Positions 1 through 6,006 of a stretch of DNA of 6,382 nucleotides are shown here, in pieces. The notes under the pieces were generated by a model. It did not search any database, had not been told where the DNA came from, and saw nothing but the letters and a program-made list of their open reading frames with translations. Every line of letters begins with the position of its first letter. The first letter of the stretch is position 1. The translations under genes and the position numbers were made by a program. Source of the stretch: an uncultured Archangium sp. (lineage in GTDB: Bacteria; Myxococcota; Myxococcia; Myxococcales; Myxococcaceae); NCBI GenBank assembly GCA_946479335.1, contig CAMLFP010000326.1:1-6382 (forward strand). Reading direction: 5' to 3'.

Positions 1-712
1 CGGTGGTCTTCGCGAACATGTAGTCGCCGGTCGCCACCACGAACTGCGGGCGCGGGCTCATCGCCTCGATATCCGCATATATCTTATTGACAATAGCTGT
101 CGGATAATTGGCGGTATCATCAATAAGCGCAGGCCGAGTGTCGCCCACCACGGCGAAGAACAGCCGCGAGACCTCGCCGCCATCGACGCTCACCCACTCC
201 GGCGGGCCCGCGTCGGGCGTCACACCGGCGTCGAGCGGCGCGCCCGCATCGGGAGACGGCCCTGCATCGGGAACTCCCGCGTCATCAGAAGCGCCCGCGT
301 CGCTCACGTGACCCGCGTCCTGCCCGGCGTCACCCACCTCGACGGGGACGCACGTCACGGTCACCTGGTCGCACGTCGTGCCGCTCGGGCACTGGCCACA
401 GCCGAGGTCGCCGCACGCGCGATTCATGGGCACACACACCGACGCAGGCCGCCCCTCCGTCGTCGTCACGATGACGCACGCCGAGCCGGCGGAGCACTCG
501 GTGACACAGAACTCACCGCAGAAGTCGTCGCCCGATGACTGCACGCACGCGCCGCTCGCGCCGCAGTCGCTGCTGGTCAGACACGGCACGCACGCACCGG
601 CATCGACCGGCGGCTCGTACACCACGGCGACCGGGTCGCAGACACAGCCACTCAGCAACAGCCAGCCACTCAAGAGGGAGACGCGCATGCACAGCCAACC
701 CAGCAGACGCAT
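1..712 (-). CDS. Metallophosphoesterase lipoprotein with Cys-rich head and DAG-repeat linker (3' end cut by window)
   Basis: This is the first 237 codons of a minus-strand gene that continues past the left edge. Residues 1-23 form a lipoprotein signal with lipobox LLSGC, giving lipidated Cys23. Residues 23-121 are Cys-rich, with 16 Cys and probably several disulfides. Residues 128-169 hold eight Asp-Ala-Gly triplets, likely a flexible spacer. From about residue 182 a calcineurin-like metallophosphoesterase domain begins: FFAVVGDTRP carries the first metal motif (Asp191) and ATGDYMF the second (Asp230). The GNH and later His motifs would lie outside the window. The family hydrolyses phosphate esters with two metal ions; the substrate here is unknown. 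Placement in the outer membrane facing outward or in the periplasm is inferred. The start at 712 is the first ATG after an in-frame stop. Met9 (688) gives a shorter and equally good lipoprotein signal, and neither has a clear ribosome binding site. The gene may be co-transcribed with the cyclic-nucleotide-binding gene 114 bases upstream. Confidence 0.82.
   Translation of the reverse strand, partial: MRLLGWLCMRVSLLSGWLLLSGCVCDPVAVVYEPPVDAGACVPCLTSSDCGASGACVQSSGDDFCGEFCVTECSAGSACVIVTTTEGRPASVCVPMNRACGDLGCGQCPSGTTCDQVTVTCVPVEVGDAGQDAGHVSDAGASDDAGVPDAGPSPDAGAPLDAGVTPDAGPPEWVSVDGGEVSRLFFAVVGDTRPALIDDTANYPTAIVNKIYADIEAMSPRPQFVVATGDYMFAKTT
68..127 (-). other. AT-rich rare-codon patch inside the phosphoesterase domain
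   Basis: These 60 bases encode residues 196-215 of the metallophosphoesterase, just after the GDTRP metal motif. They are 22/60 G+C, and 13 of 20 codons end in A or T, including ATA, ACA, two ATT, two AAT and two TAT. Flanking codons almost all end in G or C. The reading frame is intact and the peptide looks like ordinary phosphoesterase sequence, so this is a composition anomaly and not a frameshift. Confidence 0.8.
206..331 (-). repeat. Asp-Ala-Gly linker repeat (eight DAG triplets)
   Basis: Residues 128-169 of the metallophosphoesterase lipoprotein contain DAG at residues 128, 132, 138, 144, 149, 155, 161 and 167. The spacing is mostly six residues, with Pro and Ser between the triplets. 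It separates the Cys-rich head from the catalytic domain. Low-complexity linkers of this kind are common in myxobacterial surface lipoproteins, from general knowledge. A flexible-spacer role is inferred. Confidence 0.85.
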
Positions 713-826
713 ACGCGCGGTCGCAAGACCCGCACTGCCCCGGTGTCAGCGGCTTGCGCGCGCGACCCGCTCACCGCCTGTTCGGCCACGGGTCATCACG
801 CCACTCGTCTCATCGCGTGAGGGAGG

Positions 827-1258
827 TCACTTCATCTTCGGCGCGAACTCATCGGTCACGTGCCGCAGCCGCTCCACGAGCGCGATGATCAGCTTCTGCG
901 CCATGTCGCGACTGTTCTTGAGCGCCGTGCGGAAGTCGTAGCCCTCGAGCACCAACAACACCGTCGGCTCCACCGTGCGCACCGTCGCCGTGCGCGGTGA
1001 CGGGTCGAGGATGGAGAGCTCGCCGAAGAACTGCCCGGCCTCGAGCTCGCGGATGCGCTTGTTCCCGCGGCGCACCTCGCACTTGCCCTTCACGATGAGG
1101 AACACCGACGAGCCGCTGGTGCCCTCCTTGATGATCTCGCTGCCCTGCGCGTGGTGCGCCTCCGCCACCTTCTTCGCCAGCGCCTCGATGTCGCTGTGAG
1201 GCAGCCCGGCGAACAGGGGGATGGTCTTCAACGCGTTCACGTGGCTGTCGAGGGTCAT
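827..1258 (-). CDS. Stand-alone cyclic-nucleotide-binding domain protein
   Basis: A 143-residue cytoplasmic protein made of one cyclic-nucleotide-binding (CAP/CRP N-terminal type) domain. An N-terminal helical part (residues 6-30, with IPLFAGLP) leads into the beta-roll (about 40-105). The phosphate-binding cassette FFGELSILDPSPRTATV at 77-93 retains the Glu (80) and Arg (89) that hold ribose and phosphate in cAMP or cGMP binders. A C-terminal helix follows at about 108-135. CRP-family regulators have a helix-turn-helix after this point; here the protein ends, so it is not a DNA-binding activator by itself. It may sense a nucleotide and act through a partner protein. The start at 1258 is chosen because the frame stays open upstream only as a shadow of the divergent TPR gene, and the family N-terminus begins here. 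The ribosome binding site is weak. It lies 114 bases upstream of the metallophosphoesterase on the same strand. Confidence 0.9.
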   Translation of the reverse strand: MTLDSHVNALKTIPLFAGLPHSDIEALAKKVAEAHHAQGSEIIKEGTSGSSVFLIVKGKCEVRRGNKRIRELEAGQFFGELSILDPSPRTATVRTVEPTVLLVLEGYDFRTALKNSRDMAQKLIIALVERLRHVTDEFAPKMK

Positions 1259-1390
1259 GCGCGTGACGCTACCCCGCTTTCCGCGGCTCCCCAGCCACAG
1301 TTTGCGCGCGCCTCCGAGCGCCGCGGCGTTGGCATGCGCGCTGCTTTGGAGTCCGCGCGGGACCTGCTCCTCCCAGAAAGAACGAATGCC
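1259..1390. promoter_or_regulatory. Divergent intergenic region between the cNMP-binding and TPR lipoprotein genes
   Basis: This 132-base gap separates two genes reading away from each other, so it should carry promoters for both directions. On the plus strand I see one candidate sigma-54 element (1330-1345). I see no convincing sigma-70 -35/-10 pair on either strand. No CRP-like palindrome was found. Confidence 0.65.
1330..1345 (+). promoter_or_regulatory. Candidate sigma-54 (-24/-12) promoter upstream of the TPR lipoprotein
   Basis: TGGCATGCGCGCTGCT matches the sigma-54 consensus TGGCACG-N4-TTGCW at 10 of 12 defined positions. The invariant GG (1331-1332) and GC (1343-1344) are correctly spaced. 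The mismatches are T for C at 1335 and C for T at 1341. Transcription would begin near 1356, leaving a leader of about 35 bases before the ATG at 1391. GC-rich DNA gives such matches by chance, and no enhancer site was recognised. Confidence 0.4.
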
Positions 1391-2296
1391 ATGCAGAAAC
1401 AGAAGATCATCGTCGCACTCGCAGCCCTCTCCATCACCGCCTGCAACGAACCGCCCCGGCCCAGACCCTCCGTGGCCGCGCCCGTCAGCAAGCCCGTCTC
1501 CGCGCCGGTCGCGCGTGTCGTCGAACTCCGCGATGCGGGAGCGCCCGTCGCCCCTGTCACGCCACCGCCTCCGGTGGATTCGCTTGCGCTGTCGCATGAA
1601 TCGCCGGGGGTCGATCATCTTGGCCGAGCGCGCGCGCTCCAGGCCGAAGGCGACGTGAAGGGCGCGCTCACCGAAGCCCGCCGCGCGCTCTTCACCACCC
1701 CGTCTGATGTCGAGACGCTCACCGTCGTCGCGCGCCTGGCGAAGAAGGCCCGCGAGCCCGCGATGTCGGCCGAAGCGTGGGGCCGTATCTCGGTGCTGGT
1801 CTCCGATGACGCCGCGCCGCTCGTCGCGCAGTCACGCGCGCTGCTCTCATCGGGCGACGCGGTGGGCGCGGTCATCGCGGGCCGCGCGGCCATCGTGCGC
1901 GACGCCGGTGACGCCGAAGCGTTCCAGGCCGTGGGGCTCGCGCAGCTGGCGCAGAAGGATCTCGCGGGCGCCATCGCCAGCTTCGAGAAGGCCGTCGAGC
2001 TCGACCCCACGCACGGCTACGCGCTCAACAACCTCGGCCTCGCCTGTCTGCGCGCGAACATGAATGACCGCGCCGTCGAGGTGCTGGAGCGCGCCGCAGA
2101 ACAGCTCCCGATGGTCGCGTACGTGCAGAACAACCTCGGCATCGCGCTGGAGCGCGTCGGCCGCACCGACGAAGCCACCGCCGCGTACCAGCAGGCGATG
2201 GACCTCTCGCCGAAGTACGTGAAGGCCCGCGTCAACGCCGCGCGCGTCGCGAAGGCGGTGATTGAAGTCGACCGCGTCGAAGACCACGAAGAGTAG
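1391..2296 (+). CDS. TPR-repeat lipoprotein (possible PBP partner)
   Basis: A 301-residue predicted lipoprotein. The N-terminus has Lys3 and Lys5, a hydrophobic stretch at 6-16, and the lipobox ITAC with lipidated Cys18. Asn at +2 is not a classical inner-membrane retention residue in E. coli. Residues 21-65 are rich in Pro, Val and Ala and probably form an extended tether. Residues 75-285 are a TPR solenoid. The clearest units are at about 175-206 (ending FEKAVELDP), 209-241 (with ALNNLGLACL) and 243-274 (with NNLGIALERVGRTDEA). Degenerate units precede them at about 77-105 and 142-172. TPR arrays bind proteins and have no catalytic role. The frame is open upstream to 1151, but that part overlaps the divergent gene and lacks a signal peptide, so the ATG at 1391 is preferred; AGAAAG at 1375-1380 is a modest ribosome binding site. 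It stands 66 bases before the class A PBP. LpoP, NlpI, LpoA and the pilotin-like Tgl/PilF are the nearest functional analogues to consider. Confidence 0.88.
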   Translation: MQKQKIIVALAALSITACNEPPRPRPSVAAPVSKPVSAPVARVVELRDAGAPVAPVTPPPPVDSLALSHESPGVDHLGRARALQAEGDVKGALTEARRALFTTPSDVETLTVVARLAKKAREPAMSAEAWGRISVLVSDDAAPLVAQSRALLSSGDAVGAVIAGRAAIVRDAGDAEAFQAVGLAQLAQKDLAGAIASFEKAVELDPTHGYALNNLGLACLRANMNDRAVEVLERAAEQLPMVAYVQNNLGIALERVGRTDEATAAYQQAMDLSPKYVKARVNAARVAKAVIEVDRVEDHEE

Positions 2297-2301
2297 TTCG
2301 A

Positions 2302-2339
2302 CCCTCACCCCAACCCTCTCCCGTACAGCGGGAGAGGGG
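2302..2339 (+). repeat. REP-like palindromic repeat, copy 1
   Basis: The element begins CCCTCACCCCAACC and continues into a perfect 10-bp stem (CCCTCTCCCG at 2314-2323 with CGGGAGAGGG at 2329-2338) and a five-base loop. An inverted copy is at 6021-6057. It begins five bases after the TPR stop codon and ends 23 bases before the PBP start. It has no following T-run, so it is not a standard terminator, but it could affect mRNA stability or ribosome access. Similar GC-rich palindromes are dispersed in many GC-rich proteobacterial and myxobacterial genomes, from general knowledge. Confidence 0.9.
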
Positions 2340-2349
2340 GCATGCAGGT

Positions 2350-2355
2350 AAGGTG
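2350..2355 (+). promoter_or_regulatory. Ribosome binding site of the PBP1A gene
   Basis: AAGGTG lies seven bases before the ATG at 2363 and just after the repeat hairpin. It supports this start, which gives a short basic N-terminus followed by a membrane anchor. Confidence 0.6.
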
Positions 2356-2362
2356 ACCCGAG

Positions 2363-4849
2363 ATGCGGATTCTCAAGCTGCTCTTCAAGCTGACGGCGGC
2401 CGGCCTGGTGCTGGGCGCCGTCGGCGTTGTCGCCACGTACTTCTACTTCGCGCGCGACCTGCCCGACGTGGAGTCGCTTCGCACGTGGCGCCCGCCGCAG
2501 GTGACCAAGGTGAACTGCCGCGACGGCAACGTGTGCGCCGAGTTCTACGTGGAGCGCCGCACCTGGGTCGACGTGCGCACCCTGCCGCCGCACGTGCGCG
2601 ACGCCTTCCTCGCCGCGGAAGACGCCGACTTCTACAAGCACGAGGGCCTCGACTACCTCGGCATCATCCGCAGCGCGGTGAAGAACCTGAAGCCCGGCGG
2701 CATGAAGTCGGGCGCTTCCACCATCTCGCAGCAGGCGTGCCGGCTGTTGCTGCTCACGCAGGAGCGCAAGCTGTCGCGGAAGATCCGCGAGTGGATCCTC
2801 ACGCCGCGCATGGAGAAGGCGCTGGGGAAGGACGAGATCCTCAACCTGTACGTCAACACCATCTACTTCGGGCACAACCGCTACGGCGTCGAGGAGGCCG
2901 CGCTCTTCTACTTCGGCAAGCACGCGAAGGATCTCGACGTCGGCGAGGCCGCGGTCATCGCCGGCACGGTGCAGCTCCCGCATCGCATCAACCCGCTCAC
3001 CAACATCGTGAAGGCCAAGAAGCGCCAGCGCTACGTGCTGGGCCAGCTCGCCAGCCACGGCTTCGTGAAGAAGGAGGTCGCTGACGCCTTCATCGAGAAG
3101 CCCATCGAGCTCGGGCCGCGCCCGCCGGTGACGGTCGGCGCGTCGTACGCCGAGGAGGTGCGCAAGCAGCTCGTGCAGCGCTACGGCGACAAGGCGGTGC
3201 TGGAGGGCGGCCTGCGCGTGCAGATCGCGACGGAGCCGACGCTGCAGCTCGCGGCGGAGAAGTCGGTGCGCGCCGGGCTCGAGGCGGTCGATCGCCGGCA
3301 GGGCTACCGGGGCCCCCTCGGTACGGTTGACCCTGCGCGCTTCGCGGTGCTCAAGCCGCTGCTCGAGACGCGCCTCGCGGAGGCCGGTAAGCGCCGCCCC
3401 GATGAGCGGCTCGTCGTCGACCTCACCGCGCTCAAAGACAGCACGGCCGAGGAAGACGAGAGCGACAAGGGCGTCGTCGAACCCGACGAGATTGAAGGCG
3501 AAGCGCCGCTCACCGAAGACGAGAAGCTCGCGCAGTCGACGACGGTGCGAACGCTGGGCGACGCGCTGGAGACCGTCGGCTGGGTGTCGGCCGTCGATGA
3601 CGCGAAGGGCACCGCGCTGGTGGAGCTCATCGGCGCGCAGGCGCAGCTCGACTTCCCGGCGCACAAGTGGGCGCGGCGACGCGAGGGCGCGAAGGTGGGC
3701 GCGAACCCGGCGCGCATGTCTGACGTGGTGAAGGAAGGCGACCTGGTGCGCGTGCGCCTCGGCGGCGCGCTCCCCGCGTCGCAGGTGTTGTCGGCGTCGC
3801 TCGCGCAGATCCCGTTGGTGCAGGGCGCGCTGGTCGCCATCGACCCGAAGGACCGCGCGGTGGTGGCGCTGGTCGGCGGCTACGACTTCACGCTCTCCGC
3901 GTTCAACCGCGCGACACAGGCGAAGCGCCAGCCGGGCTCGTCGTTCAAGCCCTTCCTCTACGCGGCGGCGATGGAGTCACAGAAGTTCACCCCCATCTCC
4001 GTCGTCAACGACGCGCCGGAGCCGATCCGCGACCCGTACACCGGCAAGACCTGGAGCCCGCGCAACTACGAGAACGGCTTCGAGGGCCCGATGACGATTC
4101 GCACCGCGCTCACCAAGTCGAAGAACACCGTCTCGGTGCGCCTCATCGAGGCGCTGGGGCCCGACACCGTCATCGCCTTCGCGAACAAGGCCGGCATCCA
4201 CTCCACGCTGGTGCCGAACCTCACGCTGGCGCTCGGCACCAGTGAGGTCTCGCCGCTGGAGATCGCCAACGCGTACACCACGCTGCAGACCGAAGGGCAG
4301 TACGCCGACCCGGTGATGCTGGTGAAGGTGACCGACGCGAAGGGCAAGGTGCTCGAGGAGCACCACGCCGCGCCCGAGCAGGTGCTCCCGCCCGCCGTCG
4401 CCTTCCTCGCGACGTCGCTGATGCGCAGCGTGGTCGAAGAGGGCACCGCCACCGCAGTGAAGGAGCTGAACCGCCCCGCCGCCGGCAAGACCGGCACCGC
4501 GCAGGAGTACCGCGACGCGTGGTTCTCCGGCTTCACCGCCGACTACGTCGCCACCGCGTGGGTGGGCTTCGACAACCACGACTCGCTGGGCTCCGGTGAG
4601 ACCGGCGGGAAGGCCGCGCTGCCGCTGTGGCTCGGCTTCATGCGCGACGCGCACAAGAACCTCCCGCCGCGCGAGTTCCCGGTGCCTGAGGGGGTCCAGC
4701 AGGTGCGCATCGACCCGCAGACCGGAAAGCTCGCGGGCGCGCGCGTGCCCGGCCGCAACGAGTACTTCCTCGCGGGCACGGCGCCGACTGAAGAGACGCA
4801 GGCCGTCGACCCCAACGACTTCCTGATGATGGACCCGGGCCGCCGATGA
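2363..4849 (+). CDS. mrcA: PBP1A-family bifunctional penicillin-binding protein
   Basis: An 828-residue class A penicillin-binding protein that polymerises lipid II into glycan strands and cross-links the stem peptides in the periplasm. Residues 1-10 are basic and cytoplasmic, and 11-30 form the single membrane anchor. The GT51 glycosyltransferase spans about 50-240. Its motifs are EDADFYKHEG (catalytic Glu86), GASTISQQ (117-124), RKIRE (139-143, second Glu143), KDEILNLYVN (156-165) and IAGTVQLP (199-206). An OB-like inserted domain (about 310-480) contains an acidic stretch at 361-388. The transpeptidase follows: SSFK at 526-529 (nucleophile Ser526, Lys529), SKN at 586-588 and KTG at 709-711. 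All expected catalytic residues are present, and length is normal for PBP1A. Cys52, Cys58 and Cys126 are unusual for a periplasmic PBP. The gene has an ATGA overlap with the next gene and a TPR lipoprotein upstream. The symbol is by family; the locus name in this organism is unknown. Confidence 0.96.
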   Translation: MRILKLLFKLTAAGLVLGAVGVVATYFYFARDLPDVESLRTWRPPQVTKVNCRDGNVCAEFYVERRTWVDVRTLPPHVRDAFLAAEDADFYKHEGLDYLGIIRSAVKNLKPGGMKSGASTISQQACRLLLLTQERKLSRKIREWILTPRMEKALGKDEILNLYVNTIYFGHNRYGVEEAALFYFGKHAKDLDVGEAAVIAGTVQLPHRINPLTNIVKAKKRQRYVLGQLASHGFVKKEVADAFIEKPIELGPRPPVTVGASYAEEVRKQLVQRYGDKAVLEGGLRVQIATEPTLQLAAEKSVRAGLEAVDRRQGYRGPLGTVDPARFAVLKPLLETRLAEAGKRRPDERLVVDLTALKDSTAEEDESDKGVVEPDEIEGEAPLTEDEKLAQSTTVRTLGDALETVGWVSAVDDAKGTALVELIGAQAQLDFPAHKWARRREGAKVGANPARMSDVVKEGDLVRVRLGGALPASQVLSASLAQIPLVQGALVAIDPKDRAVVALVGGYDFTLSAFNRATQAKRQPGSSFKPFLYAAAMESQKFTPISVVNDAPEPIRDPYTGKTWSPRNYENGFEGPMTIRTALTKSKNTVSVRLIEALGPDTVIAFANKAGIHSTLVPNLTLALGTSEVSPLEIANAYTTLQTEGQYADPVMLVKVTDAKGKVLEEHHAAPEQVLPPAVAFLATSLMRSVVEEGTATAVKELNRPAAGKTGTAQEYRDAWFSGFTADYVATAWVGFDNHDSLGSGETGGKAALPLWLGFMRDAHKNLPPREFPVPEGVQQVRIDPQTGKLAGARVPGRNEYFLAGTAPTEETQAVDPNDFLMMDPGRR

Positions 4850-6006
4850 TCCTCGCGCTGGTGTTGGCCGCGACGCCGTTCGACACGACGGCGGCGGACC
4901 TCTCGAAGCACGTGGCCGACGCGGGCTTTGCTCCGCCAGTCGGGGTCTACGTCGAAGGCAGCCCCGCGCCGGCGAGCCGCGCGCTCGCGTCGTTGGTGAT
5001 GGCCAGGCTGGCCGAAGCACACCTCGCGCCGGTGCCGGTGACCGCGCCGAACGCCGACGCCGCGGAGGTGACGGCGCGTGACCAGCGCCTGAGCTCGCTG
5101 GTGCGCCTCACCGTGAACCTCGAGGGCGGAAAGGTCGTGGTGCGCGGTGACGCGCTCAGCACCCACGTGAACTTCTGGTCGGGCTCGACGCCGGTGCGTG
5201 AAGGGCCCGCCGTCGCGCTGTTCGCAGCAGCCGACGCCGATGACGAGACGCTGGCGATGCTCGGGCAGACGGCGCCGCCGAAAGAACTCCGGCTCCTCCG
5301 CTTCAGCTTCGCGAAGCTGAGCGCCTGGCCCGCGGCGGTCGCCGTCACCGAGACCGAGGTGTCCGCCATCGTCGGTGAGGAGCTCCTGGTGTGGACCCTC
5401 GACGGGAAATTGAAGAGCCACACCGAGCTCTCCGGCGCGCGCTCCACGCACCCGACGCGCGAGCCCTTCGGGTGGATCTCCGGGAGCCGCGCGTGGACCT
5501 CGCGGCACGAACTGCAGCCGCTCACCTGGGCGGAGCTGACGCTCACGCCGCGCGCGGGCTTCGCCAGCTTCGAGCCGACATTCACCTGGTCGAAGCGCAC
5601 CTCGACGTGGCCCGAGAGCATCTCGCAGTTCTCCGCGAGCGGTCCGGTGACGATGTTCGTGACCCCCAGCGGCCGGGCGGCGATTTCGCGCGGCGACGCG
5701 GCCTCCCGCTTCGTCACCAACGTCGGCAGCGGCAGCGCGCTCACCGACTTCGACGGCGACAACGTGGCGGAGGTCGTGGCGACGCTCTTCAAGACCGGCA
5801 ACGGCGACGAGGTGCGCGTGCTGACGCTGCGCGACTTCGAGGCCGCGCAGGCGCGCAACCAGGCGCTCCAGGAGCTGACGCCGCTCTGGCAGGACAAGTT
5901 GTCGGCCCGCGCGGTCGTCGCCGCCGGTGGCCGTGAGTGCGTGGTGTTGGGGTTGTGGAAAGACGACGGCACCGGCGAGCTGGTGATGATCCGGAGGGAA
6001 AAATGA
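4846..6006 (+). CDS. Exported protein of unknown function with an FG-GAP/VCBS-like calcium loop
   Basis: A 386-residue protein I do not recognise as a named family. It begins with a short hydrophobic stretch (residues 2-9) that may be a minimal signal peptide but lacks basic residues. Residues about 32-130 look like a small alpha/beta domain: a strand (VGVYVEG), a helix (SRALASLVMARLAEAHL) and strands (LVRLTVNL, KVVVRGDAL). About 160-385 is beta-rich and suggests part of a propeller. One clear FG-GAP/VCBS-type loop, DFDGDNVAEV at 301-310, has the D-x-D-G-D-N calcium-binding pattern. There is no catalytic motif that I can see. The start codon overlaps the PBP stop codon as ATGA, and its own stop overlaps the next start in the same way. 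Tight coupling to the PBP suggests an envelope role, but function is unknown. Confidence 0.85.
   Translation: MILALVLAATPFDTTAADLSKHVADAGFAPPVGVYVEGSPAPASRALASLVMARLAEAHLAPVPVTAPNADAAEVTARDQRLSSLVRLTVNLEGGKVVVRGDALSTHVNFWSGSTPVREGPAVALFAAADADDETLAMLGQTAPPKELRLLRFSFAKLSAWPAAVAVTETEVSAIVGEELLVWTLDGKLKSHTELSGARSTHPTREPFGWISGSRAWTSRHELQPLTWAELTLTPRAGFASFEPTFTWSKRTSTWPESISQFSASGPVTMFVTPSGRAAISRGDAASRFVTNVGSGSALTDFDGDNVAEVVATLFKTGNGDEVRVLTLRDFEAAQARNQALQELTPLWQDKLSARAVVAAGGRECVVLGLWKDDGTGELVMIRREK
5993..5998 (+). promoter_or_regulatory. Strong ribosome binding site that supports the 6003 start
   Basis: GGAGGG lies four bases before the ATG at 6003 and is the best Shine-Dalgarno sequence in the window. 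It supports translation starting at 6003, upstream of the embedded repeat, and not only at the later GTG at 6051. Confidence 0.75.

Noticed and set aside
87..120. TTGACA with downstream AT-rich hexamers resembling a sigma-70 promoter
   Set aside because: GGATAAT follows after only about 10 bases and TATCAT after 22, neither near 17. It is inside a coding region and antisense to it. The match reflects the local AT-rich patch.
764..794. Inverted repeat GACCCG...CGGGTC in the gap between the two minus-strand genes, as a terminator
   Set aside because: The stem is only 6 bp with a 19-base loop and no T-run follows. This is expected by chance in such GC-rich DNA.
108..941. Plus-strand open frames at 108-311, 308-538, 378-941 and 535-888
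   Set aside because: They are antisense to the metallophosphoesterase lipoprotein and the cyclic-nucleotide-binding gene. The Ser/Pro/Ala-rich peptide at 108-311 is the complement of the DAG linker.
1151..1390. N-terminal extension of the TPR protein to 381 residues
   Set aside because: It overlaps the divergent gene and would bury the lipoprotein signal peptide. The ATG at 1391 gives a proper signal and lipobox.
1259..1618. N-terminal extension of the cyclic-nucleotide-binding protein to 263 residues
   Set aside because: The extra residues are low-complexity Arg/Gly/Asp sequence overlapping the divergent TPR lipoprotein signal and linker. The domain starts normally at the ATG at 1258.
1847..3664. 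Long minus-strand open frame opposite the TPR and PBP genes (605 codons), with similar ones at 3977-5020 and 4543-6063
   Set aside because: GC-rich genes with G/C third positions leave long antisense frames open. These are Arg, His and Leu-rich, have no domain motifs, and lie opposite clearly real proteins. The frame beginning at 6063 starts inside the repeat.
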